6,331 bases of DNA from CAYLZO01 sp964387775 (GCA_964387775.1 CAYLZO010000272.1:1-6331); one strand, 5' to 3'; counted from the first letter of the stretch, positions 1 through 5,307 are shown. Numbers and translations: made by a program. Notes: generated by a model not told the origin, from the sequence alone.

Positions 1-230
1 CCGCGGCGGGCTATGTCGCGCTGGGCCGCCGGCGCCAACGCCGGACGACCGTGGTCCGCTGGCTGGCCCTGGCCGTCAGCGGTGGAATGGCGGCCTACCT
101 CCTCTACGTGCTGGGGTTGGTGCGCCCCGAGACATGGGGCCTCCTGTCTGAGGCGGCGTGGGTGTTTGCTCTGACCGCAGTGGGCGCACTGCTGCCGTTA
201 GCGCTCGTGCTGAGAACGAGACAGTCATGA
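1..230 (+). CDS. C-terminal end of an unidentified membrane protein (partial)
   Basis: An open frame enters from the left edge (first full codon at position 3) and stops at TGA 228-230, leaving about 75 residues. The visible part has a basic stretch (LGRRRQRR), a hydrophobic segment (WLALAVSGGMAAYLLYVLGL), a short loop (VRPETWGLLSEAA) and a second hydrophobic segment (WVFALTAVGALLPLALVL), ending in a short polar tail (RTRQS). This is the end of a polytopic membrane protein. The stop overlaps the ATG of the next gene in an ATGA junction, so the two are probably cotranscribed and translationally coupled. The family cannot be recognised from this fragment; it could be a transporter or an uncharacterised integral protein. 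The frame, hydrophobic pattern and coupled junction support it as real. Confidence 0.7.
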   Translation, partial: AAGYVALGRRRQRRTTVVRWLALAVSGGMAAYLLYVLGLVRPETWGLLSEAAWVFALTAVGALLPLALVLRTRQS

Positions 231-1393
231 GCGACTCTCTTCTCAGGCAGGGCATCGCCGCCGCCAAGGCCGGCGACAAGCGTGTGGCTCGCCGGCTCCT
301 CAGCGAGGCCACGCGCCAGAACCCCGATTCGGAGAAAGCCTGGCTGTGGCTCAGCGGCGTGCTCGACACCCCCCAGGGCCGGGCCCACTGTCTGCGCCGG
401 GTCCTGGCCATCAACCCCGACAACCGGGCCGCCAAGCGGGGGCTCGCCGCGCTGGAGGCAGCCGCCCCCGCGCCGGCCGTCGTCACCCGGCCGGCGGAAT
501 CCCCCGGCTCCGCACAGACGGTCGCCGCCGAGCTGCGCCGGGCCGTCGCACCGTCGCCAGCCGTAGTCGAGCCACGGCGTCGGCCTCAACCCTGGCAACG
601 CCAGCAGTTCTGGCGCCTCGTGGTCGCCGGCCTGGCCGTGGTCGCCCTCAGCCTGGTCGGCCTCCTGGCCTACGCCGCCCTGGACGGCGCCCGGGCCGAT
701 AGCGACGGCGCGCAAGCCGCCCTGATCCTGCCCAGCCCGACCGCCATCGGCCCCCAAGGCACGCTGCGCCCCACTTTCACGACGACACCCACCGACACCC
801 CGACCCCCTCTCCCAGCAACACGCCCACGCCCACCCGGTCTCCGACCGCGCCGAGCCCCACGCCGAGCCCGACACCCACCGAGACGCCGACCCCAACCTC
901 GACGTCCACCCCCCGACCTCGCCGCCGCCGGCCCGCGCCGACCTCTCCACCTGCGCCCACGCCGACCAACACCCCCCATCCGCGCACCCTCGATCCCCGC
1001 CTGGCGCCGATGGGCGTACGCGTCGAGCCGGCCTTCGTCGGGCCGGGCAAGCCCTACTGGCGCCTGATCCGCGCCCGCTGGACCGACGAGCAAGAGTCGG
1101 CGGGCAAACACAGCATCTACGTCGAGGTGCTCGACGCCAACGGCAACCGGGCGCTGGGCCGGCAGGTCGTCTTCCAGTGGGTCGGCGGCAACCTGGTCCT
1201 GCCCGTCGAGGATCGACCGCCGCCCGACTGGCCCGTCAACTTTGCCATGTACAACACCCTCGGCTCCTACGCCGTGAGCGTCAGTGGCGCGCCCAGCGAC
1301 CGCATCGTCGGCCTGGGCCTGGGGACCGCCGAGGCCCCGGCCTTTACCATCCACACCTGCTTCTACCTGACCTTCCGGCTGGTCTATCGCTAG
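227..1393 (+). CDS. TPR-like, single-TM protein with Thr/Pro-rich linker and C-terminal extracellular domain
   Basis: A 388-residue protein of unknown function. The ATG at 227 is chosen because it overlaps the upstream stop (ATGA) and starts directly at a helical repeat; a start at 158 would overlap the upstream gene by 73 bp. Residues about 3-78 look like two TPR-type helical hairpins (GIAAAKAGDKRVARRLLSEA, then NPDSEKAWLWLSGV, then VLAINPDNRAAKRGL). A Pro/Ala/Arg-rich stretch follows, then one TM helix at about 130-152. Residues about 168-254 are a low-complexity Thr/Pro/Ser linker. The last ~130 residues form a compact domain (VRVEPAFVGPGKPYWRLI, VEVLDANGNRALGRQVVFQW, HTCFYLTFRLVYR) that looks beta-rich and extracytoplasmic. 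The N-terminal TPR would then be cytoplasmic. This layout is recalled from Chloroflexota proteins, but no function can be assigned. The operon promoter begins 4 bp after its stop, so it belongs to the upstream transcription unit. Confidence 0.85.
   Translation: MSDSLLRQGIAAAKAGDKRVARRLLSEATRQNPDSEKAWLWLSGVLDTPQGRAHCLRRVLAINPDNRAAKRGLAALEAAAPAPAVVTRPAESPGSAQTVAAELRRAVAPSPAVVEPRRRPQPWQRQQFWRLVVAGLAVVALSLVGLLAYAALDGARADSDGAQAALILPSPTAIGPQGTLRPTFTTTPTDTPTPSPSNTPTPTRSPTAPSPTPSPTPTETPTPTSTSTPRPRRRRPAPTSPPAPTPTNTPHPRTLDPRLAPMGVRVEPAFVGPGKPYWRLIRARWTDEQESAGKHSIYVEVLDANGNRALGRQVVFQWVGGNLVLPVEDRPPPDWPVNFAMYNTLGSYAVSVSGAPSDRIVGLGLGTAEAPAFTIHTCFYLTFRLVYR
728..985 (+). repeat. Low-complexity Thr/Pro/Ser-coding tract
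   Basis: This part of the TPR-TM gene is dominated by degenerate ACC/ACG/CCC/CCG codons encoding TPTP, SPTP and similar dipeptides, with a short RPRRRRP basic patch near 915-935. It encodes a flexible extracytoplasmic spacer between the TM helix and the C-terminal domain, possibly a wall-spanning stalk or O-glycosylated linker (inference). The skewed composition also produces long antisense open frames that are not genes. Confidence 0.75.
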
Positions 1394-1397
1394 CGGT

Positions 1398-1426
1398 TTG
1401 ACAAAGCTCGTGGCCGGTGCTAGAAT
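1398..1426 (+). promoter_or_regulatory. Sigma70-type promoter with extended -10 for the copper operon
   Basis: TTGACA at 1398-1403 matches the -35 consensus exactly. A 17-bp spacer follows, then TAGAAT at 1421-1426, one mismatch from TATAAT. TG at 1418-1419 one base before the -10 gives an extended -10 element. The start of transcription would fall near 1432-1434, giving a leader of about 78 nt before the GTG at 1511. The promoter begins 4 bp after the stop of the TPR gene, so it opens a new transcription unit covering SCO1 onward. In such GC-rich DNA a match this good is unlikely by chance. The leader contains only a weak possible hairpin (GGCGG 1433-1437 with CCGCC 1446-1450). I see no clear operator palindrome. 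Confidence 0.75.
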
Positions 1427-1498
1427 CGAAGGGGCGGGGATCCAGCCGCCTTCTGCGCGGAGAATGTGACGGCTCCTTCCTTATTCTTTGCCTTTTTC

Positions 1499-1503
1499 GG
1501 AGG
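1499..1503 (+). promoter_or_regulatory. Shine-Dalgarno site fixing the SCO1 start
   Basis: GGAGG lies 7 nt before GTG 1511. This decides the start in favour of 1511 over an in-frame GTG at 1466 that would add 15 residues ahead of the lipoprotein signal. Confidence 0.85.
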
Positions 1504-1510
1504 ATACAGC

Positions 1511-2086
1511 GTGAAGAGAATCCTGGCCTTGACCCTGCTCGCGGTGACGCTCCTCTCCTGCGGCAGCCCGTCCTTTCGCGGTACGGTGCTGGACGAGCCG
1601 GTGGCCGTGCCCGATTTTGCCCTCACCGACCAGCGTGGCGAGCCCTTTCGCCTGAGCGATCAGCGCGGCGACGCCGTGCTCCTCTTTTTCGGCTACACCC
1701 AATGCCCCGACGTCTGCCCCACGACGCTGGCCACCTGGCGCAAGGTCCACGAGGCGCTGGGCGACGACGCCGGCCGGGTAAGGTTCGTATTCGTCACCGT
1801 CGATCCCGAGCGGGACACACCGGAGCGGCTGGGCCTGCACGTCGGCGCCTTCAACCCCGATTTCGTCGGGCTGACCGGCACGCCGGACGAGCTGCAGGCC
1901 GTCTACGACGTCTTTGACGTCTACTATGAGAAGGACACCGCTTCGGGCAGCGCCGCCGGCTACCTGGTCAGCCACACGGCGACGACGTTCGTGCTCGACC
2001 CGGAGGGCCGCTGGGTCCTGCGCGAGAGCTACGGCACGCCGGTCGAGGACCTGGTGCACGACATCCGGCAGTTGCTGAAAGAATGA
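1511..2086 (+). CDS. SCO1/SenC copper chaperone lipoprotein
   Basis: A 191-residue thioredoxin-fold Cu-binding lipoprotein. SCO proteins deliver copper to, or reduce the cysteines of, the CuA site of cytochrome c oxidase on the outer face of the membrane. The GTG start gives a short signal (VKRILALTLLAVTLLSC) with lipobox LLSC, acylated at Cys17. A typical N-terminal strand (VPDFALTDQRGEPFRLSD) precedes FFGYTQCPDVCPTTL, which holds the CxxxC copper motif at Cys65 and Cys69. VTVDPERDTPERL is the usual SCO motif, and the third copper ligand is His155 in SHTATTFVLDPEGR. All three ligands are present and the length is normal for the family. It is the first gene after the promoter, and its stop overlaps the next start (ATGATG at 2083-2088). 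Synonyms are SCO1, SenC and PrrC. Confidence 0.95.
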   Translation: MKRILALTLLAVTLLSCGSPSFRGTVLDEPVAVPDFALTDQRGEPFRLSDQRGDAVLLFFGYTQCPDVCPTTLATWRKVHEALGDDAGRVRFVFVTVDPERDTPERLGLHVGAFNPDFVGLTGTPDELQAVYDVFDVYYEKDTASGSAAGYLVSHTATTFVLDPEGRWVLRESYGTPVEDLVHDIRQLLKE

Positions 2087-2865
2087 TGGACCTTTCGGGA
2101 CTGATTCCGGAAGCACGGCCCATTGCCCGACAAGCTGCCGCTGTGTATCTGAAGCATACAACTCCCTGGTTCGTGGGGCTGCTGGTGCACGGCTCGGCGG
2201 TCAAGGGCGGGGTGATCCCCGGTTGCAGCGACGTCGACTTTCAGCTCTACCTGGACGACGCGGCCTTTTCCTGGCAGGGGCAGTTGCCGCTGGAGCTGGC
2301 CTTCGCCATCCGCCGCGACCTGGCGGGCATTGACCTGGGACCGTTCCGCTACGTCCAGTGCTACGCCCGGCGGCCTGAGCCGGAGGAAGGTCTCGTCGGC
2401 CCGATTCCGGGGGCCTATCACCTGGTCGCCGGCCGGCTGCCGATGCCCGAGGCCACGGCTGAGGATCTGAGAGCCTCAGCCCGGCACGCCCTGGACAACC
2501 TGGACACCGCGCCAGACTTTCTCATCAGCCGCCTCGTCGGCCCGGGCGGGGTGCGCCTGGATCGCAGCCTGCGACTGCTGTGCACCAAGGTCTGGCCTTT
2601 GCTCTACCAGGTATTGACCTTGCATCAGGAGGACGTTATCGCCGTCTGGAACCTGCCCAAAGAGCGGGCCATCGAACAACTGCCCCGTGGCACAGCCCTG
2701 CGCAAGTCGGCAACCAGATTCTACCAGGCAGTGTGCGGATACTATCCGGCTGAGGATTCCGTGGAGGGGGCCTTTGAACTCGTCGAGAGCGGCGTGGCCT
2801 TCCTCGAGGCGGCCAAATCGTGGTGGGCTACAACTGAGTCCATCGAAGGAGAAGAGAAAGGATGA
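2083..2865 (+). CDS. Nucleotidyltransferase-fold protein, substrate unknown
   Basis: A 260-residue cytoplasmic protein with no signal or TM segment. Residues 33-56 carry the polymerase-beta-like nucleotidyltransferase signature: H36-G37-S38 followed by S49-D50-V51-D52 on a strand (DVDFQLYL), the usual GS...DxD metal and nucleotide-binding site. The third acidic residue expected on a later strand is not obvious; the candidate strand FRYVQCYA (about 88-95) has none. The C-terminal ~130 residues look helical (LDRSLRLLCTKVWPLLYQVL, AFELVESGVAFLEAAKSWW), resembling the helical substrate domain of small-molecule nucleotidyltransferases such as aminoglycoside-modifying enzymes. The substrate is unknown. 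Both borders are 4-bp ATGA overlaps with SCO1 and the PCu(A)C gene, so it is translated as part of the copper operon. ATG 2083 and ATG 2086 are equally possible starts. The first and last stretches of the gene look somewhat less GC-rich than its neighbours. Confidence 0.85.
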   Translation: MMDLSGLIPEARPIARQAAAVYLKHTTPWFVGLLVHGSAVKGGVIPGCSDVDFQLYLDDAAFSWQGQLPLELAFAIRRDLAGIDLGPFRYVQCYARRPEPEEGLVGPIPGAYHLVAGRLPMPEATAEDLRASARHALDNLDTAPDFLISRLVGPGGVRLDRSLRLLCTKVWPLLYQVLTLHQEDVIAVWNLPKERAIEQLPRGTALRKSATRFYQAVCGYYPAEDSVEGAFELVESGVAFLEAAKSWWATTESIEGEEKG

Positions 2866-3341
2866 AGAGAGTAAGACTGGGACTGACGATTCTGCTTCTG
2901 GCGGCGGCGCTGGCCGCCTGTGGAGCACCGGCCGGCCCCAGCATCCAGGCCGAGGAGGTCTGGGCACGCCCGGCGATGGCCGCGGCAGAGGGTGGCGGCA
3001 TGGCCGGGGAAGGGATGGGCATGGCGGGCACCGGCGCCGTCTTTATGCGGCTCAAGAACGAAGGCAAAGAGGCGGATCGCCTCATCGGCGGCAGTACCGA
3101 TGTGGCCAAAGTCGTCGAAATCCACGAGACGGTCATGGAAGGCGATGTGATGAAGATGCAGATGCTGGCCGACGGCCTCGAAATCCCGGCCGGCGGTGAG
3201 GTGCTGCTCCAGCCGGGTAGCTACCACGTCATGCTCATCGGCATGGAGCGCGACCTGAAGGCCGGCGACACGTTTACGCTCGAGTTGCAGTTTGAGAAAA
3301 GCGGGACGATGGCGCTCGAGGTGTCGGTACGGGAGATGTAG
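2862..3341 (+). CDS. PCu(A)C-type periplasmic copper chaperone lipoprotein
   Basis: A 159-residue lipoprotein of the PCu(A)C family (formerly DUF461), which carries Cu(I) outside the membrane and cooperates with SCO in loading cytochrome c oxidase CuA. The signal (MKRVRLGLTILLLAAALAAC) ends in lipobox LAAC at Cys20. The mature part opens with EEVWARPA, typical of the family. Ligand candidates are His88 (VEIHETVMEGDVMKMQ), Met99 or Met101, His122 and Met124 (GSYHVMLIGM), matching the HX10M...HXM pattern closely. The family hallmarks LEIPAGGEV and the closing strand FTLELQFEKSG are present. An extra Gly/Met-rich stretch at 39-56 (Met39, 47, 52, 54) sits where most members have a shorter loop. 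AAGGAG at 2846-2851 is a good ribosome site, and the start overlaps the nucleotidyltransferase stop. Confidence 0.95.
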   Translation: MKRVRLGLTILLLAAALAACGAPAGPSIQAEEVWARPAMAAAEGGGMAGEGMGMAGTGAVFMRLKNEGKEADRLIGGSTDVAKVVEIHETVMEGDVMKMQMLADGLEIPAGGEVLLQPGSYHVMLIGMERDLKAGDTFTLELQFEKSGTMALEVSVREM

Positions 3342-3343
3342 GC

Positions 3344-3763
3344 GTGTTGCGTATTGCGTGGTGTGTGGCGCGCGTTGCGTCGGTTCTCTGTCTCTTGGTG
3401 ATGGGGAGCTGTGCGCGGGGTGGGCGCGATCTGCCCGACGTGGGCGTGGCGCTGGCCATCGAGCCGCAGCCGCCGCAGCTTGGCCCGGCGACGCTCACGG
3501 TGAGACTGACCGGCGCGGGCGGCGAGCCGCTCACCGAGGCAGCCGTCGAGCTTGAGGGCAACATGAGCCACGCCGGCATGGTGCCCGTTTTCGCCGACGC
3601 CATCGAGGTCGCCCCCGGCCAGTACCGGGCCGACCTGGAGTTCACCATGGGCGGAGACTGGTTCATCCTCGTCCGCGCCGAGCTGGCCGATGGCCGCTCG
3701 CTGGAGCGCCAGATCGACGTCCCCGGCGTGGACGCCATCTGCGGCGAGACGCCGGCGCCCTGA
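3344..3763 (+). CDS. YtkA/FixH-like lipoprotein
   Basis: A 139-residue protein with a GTG start 2 bp after the previous stop; GGGAG at 3331-3335 is a plausible ribosome site inside the end of the upstream gene. A hydrophobic signal ends at lipobox MGSC, acylated at Cys23. Residues about 33-125 form one Ig-like beta domain of the YtkA/FixH type: VALAIEPQPPQLGPATLTVR, then AVELEGNMSHAGMVPV, then GQYRADLEFTMGGDWFILV. Met74, His76, Met79 and Met102 make a plausible copper site, since related domains occur in copper-resistance and oxidase-assembly proteins (family knowledge; binding here is inferred). A lone Cys133 lies near the C-terminus. The first codons coincide with a TTGCGT-type repeat (separate entry), so the signal peptide seems partly repeat-derived. 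Confidence 0.88.
   Translation: MLRIAWCVARVASVLCLLVMGSCARGGRDLPDVGVALAIEPQPPQLGPATLTVRLTGAGGEPLTEAAVELEGNMSHAGMVPVFADAIEVAPGQYRADLEFTMGGDWFILVRAELADGRSLERQIDVPGVDAICGETPAP
3347..3380 (+). repeat. Degenerate TTGCGTA-type repeat at a gene start
   Basis: TTGCGTA at 3347-3353 is followed directly by TTGCGTG at 3354-3360, and TTGCGT recurs at 3375-3380 after a GTGTGTGGCGCGCG stretch. From memory, arrays of this 7-bp type are scattered between genes in some Chloroflexota; no genome comparison was possible here. The array supplies codons 2-13 of the YtkA-like lipoprotein. Confidence 0.5.
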
Positions 3764-3764
3764 G

Positions 3765-5270
3765 ATGAGCCGCAAGCATCCCCCCTCCCCCGAGGGAGGG
3801 GGCCAGGGGGAGGGGGGAATCGGCACCCTTGCCAACTCTTTCGACCTGCTAACCCTGCCGCTCGTGGGCCGCTTTTTGCGCTGGCGGCACGCCCGCTCGG
3901 CGTTGGCGCTGCCCCTGCTGCTGGTTGCGGCGCTGATGGTCTTTGACGGGCTGGTCGGCCCGCAACTGGCGCCCAAGAACCTGGCCACGGTGTTCACCTG
4001 GGTCCACTACCGGGGGCTGGTCGTCCTGGCCTTGCTGCTGGCCGGCAACCTCTTTTGCCTGGGCTGCCCCTTTATGCTCCTGCGCAACGCCGCCCGCCGC
4101 CTCTTCCGCCGCGAGCCGGCGCGCATGTGGCCGGCCCGGCTGCGGGGCAAGTGGCTGGCCCTCGGCCTCTTTGCCGCGCTCCTCTTTGCCTACGAGCTCT
4201 TCGACCTGTGGGCCACGCCCCGCTGGACCGCCTGGCTCATCGTCGCCTATTTCGCCGGGGCCGTCGGCGTCGATGCCCTGTTCCGGGGCGCCGCCTTCTG
4301 CAAGTATCTCTGCCCTCTGGGCCAATTCAACTTTCTCACATCCCTAATTTCACCGCTGGAAGTCAAGGTCCGCAACCCCACCACCTGCGCCGCCTGCCCT
4401 ACCAAAGACTGCATCAAGGGCCGCCCGATACCCGATACCCGGTACCCGATACCCGGCTGCCAGCTGTGGCTCTACCAACCCCAAAAAACCGGCAACCTCG
4501 ACTGCACCTTCTGCCTCGACTGCGCCCACGCCTGCCCCTACGACAACGTCGGCGTGACGCCCCGCCTGCCCGGCAGCGAACTCTGGATCGACCCCCGGCG
4601 CTCGGGCATCGGGCGCCTGTCGCGGCGGCCCGACCTGGCGGCACTGGCCGTGCTGTTCACCTTTGGCGCGCTGCTCAACGCCTTTGGCATGGTCTCGCCC
4701 GTGTACACCGTGCTGGACGGCCTGGCCCGCTTTTTGGGGACTAAATCGGAGGCGCTGGCCCTGGGCGTGCTCTTTCTCGGCGGGCTGGGGGTCCTGCCGC
4801 TGGCGTCGTTGGGGCTGGCGGGCTGGGCCTCGTGGCGGGCGGCGGGTGCGACCGGCCGATCGTCCCTCCGGGCGTGGGTGATACGCTACGCCTACGCCCT
4901 CGTGCCGCTGGGCTTTGGCCTGTGGCTGGCCCACTACAGCTTTCACTTTTTGACCGGCTTTTGGACCTTTGTGCCCGTGCTCCAAAGCTTCGTCGCCGAC
5001 GTGGCCGGCGCCGCGTTGCTCGGCGCGCCCCGCTGGGACCTGGGGGCGCTGCTGCCCGTCGCCTGGCTCGATCCGCTGGAGTGGGGCTTTCTGGGGCTGG
5101 GCTGGTTCGGCGCGCTGCTGGTCGCCCATCGCCTGGCCGAGCAGGACGCGCCGCGCCGCCCGTGGCGCGCCTTCCTGCCCTGGGCCGTCCTGCTGACGCT
5201 CCTGCTGCTGGCCGCCCTGTGGCTCATGGGCCAGCCGATGGAGATGCGCGGCACGATGCTGGCTGGCTGA
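3765..5270 (+). CDS. Polytopic 4Fe-4S membrane protein (NosR/NapH/CcoG-like polyferredoxin)
   Basis: A 501-residue integral membrane protein with about nine or ten TM segments (roughly 45-66, 82-106, 130-148, 154-174, 290-311, 330-354, 370-392, possibly 400-420, 436-456, 470-489). Cysteine motifs are Cys98-x2-Cys101-Pro at the end of TM2, Cys179-x3-Cys183-Pro (FCKYLCPLGQFNFL), Cys208/211/216 and Cys232, and the ferredoxin motif Cys247-x2-Cys250-x2-Cys253-x3-Cys257-Pro. This fits two or more 4Fe-4S clusters in a membrane electron-transfer protein. NosR, NapH and CcoG relatives pass electrons across the membrane in copper-enzyme or oxidase maturation; CcoG is linked to cupric reduction. His390 and His394 lie in or near a TM and could bind heme or metal. 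The C-terminus has Met488, 492, 494 and 498. The ATG lies 1 bp after the previous stop without a clear ribosome site, suggesting reinitiation. Residues 5-19 and about 220-231 are encoded by repeats. The partner is not shown. Confidence 0.88.
   Translation: MSRKHPPSPEGGGQGEGGIGTLANSFDLLTLPLVGRFLRWRHARSALALPLLLVAALMVFDGLVGPQLAPKNLATVFTWVHYRGLVVLALLLAGNLFCLGCPFMLLRNAARRLFRREPARMWPARLRGKWLALGLFAALLFAYELFDLWATPRWTAWLIVAYFAGAVGVDALFRGAAFCKYLCPLGQFNFLTSLISPLEVKVRNPTTCAACPTKDCIKGRPIPDTRYPIPGCQLWLYQPQKTGNLDCTFCLDCAHACPYDNVGVTPRLPGSELWIDPRRSGIGRLSRRPDLAALAVLFTFGALLNAFGMVSPVYTVLDGLARFLGTKSEALALGVLFLGGLGVLPLASLGLAGWASWRAAGATGRSSLRAWVIRYAYALVPLGFGLWLAHYSFHFLTGFWTFVPVLQSFVADVAGAALLGAPRWDLGALLPVAWLDPLEWGFLGLGWFGALLVAHRLAEQDAPRRPWRAFLPWAVLLTLLLLAALWLMGQPMEMRGTMLAG
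3781..3817 (+). repeat. C/G-rich inverted repeat inside the Fe-S gene start
   Basis: A C-run arm at 3781-3791 (five C, T, five C) can pair with two G-run arms: nine bases at 3794-3802 with a CCGA loop, or all eleven at 3806-3816. The four G-runs at 3794-3817 (3, 5, 5 and 6 G with loops of 1, 3 and 1 nt) also meet the usual G-quadruplex pattern on the coding strand and mRNA. It lies 16 nt after the ATG and encodes PPSPEGGGQGEGG, a peptide recalled as typical of translated intergenic repeats. Homology to polyferredoxins appears to begin only after it. Confidence 0.75.
4424..4456 (+). repeat. CCCGATA heptamer tandem repeat inside the Fe-S gene
   Basis: Units are CCCGATA (4424-4430), CCCGATA (4431-4437), CCCGGTA (4438-4444), CCCGATA (4445-4451) and a partial CCCGG (4452-4456). 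The array encodes the loop PIPDTRYPIPG between Cys216 and Cys232 of the iron-sulfur domain. Because 7 is not a multiple of 3, gain or loss of one unit would shift the reading frame. Confidence 0.85.
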
Positions 5271-5280
5271 ACGCCAAGCT

Positions 5281-5307
5281 GTAGGGCAAGTTTCAAACTT
5301 GCCCTAC
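5281..5307. repeat. Perfect inverted repeat between the Fe-S gene and the next gene
   Basis: Arms GTAGGGCAAGTTT (5281-5293) and AAACTTGCCCTAC (5295-5307) are perfect 13-bp complements around a single C. In RNA the inner bases would open into a small loop. No U-tract follows, so it is not a standard terminator. It occupies most of the only intergenic gap longer than 2 bp in the operon, and the GAGGG ribosome site of the next gene (5308-5312) begins directly at its 3' edge. It resembles a dispersed REP-like element; a role in mRNA stability or translation of the last gene is possible. Confidence 0.8.

Noticed and set aside
158..226. Upstream ATG start for the TPR-TM protein
   Set aside because: It would overlap the upstream coding frame by 73 bp and add a non-TPR peptide. 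ATG 227 forms a standard ATGA junction.
104..1354. Long minus-strand open frame (416 codons) opposite the TPR-TM gene
   Set aside because: Its translation is Gly/Arg/Ala-rich low complexity created by the GC-rich and Thr/Pro-coding plus strand. The plus frame has a coupled start, TPR pattern and TM helix.
1431..1503. Possible leader hairpin or riboswitch in the SCO1 5' leader
   Set aside because: Only a 5-bp GC stem (1433-1437/1446-1450) and a short CTCC/GGAG pairing are visible; neither is strong enough to call a regulatory RNA.
1466..1510. Upstream GTG start for SCO1
   Set aside because: It would place 15 extra residues before the lipoprotein signal and has no ribosome site at the right distance, whereas GGAGG precedes GTG 1511 by 7 nt.
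1481..2161. Minus-strand open frame opposite SCO1
   Set aside because: The plus frame encodes an unmistakable SCO protein with lipobox, CxxxC and His ligand. The antisense frame shows no recognisable motif.
3221..3997. Minus-strand open frame spanning the PCu(A)C end, YtkA-like gene and Fe-S start
   Set aside because: It crosses three well-supported plus-strand gene borders and its peptide includes translated repeat (TPRNTQHAY), so it is a shadow.
5281..5307. Intrinsic terminator after the Fe-S gene
   Set aside because: The stem is perfect, but it lacks a following U-tract and is AT-rich near the loop. The next gene starts 13 bp later with its own ribosome site.
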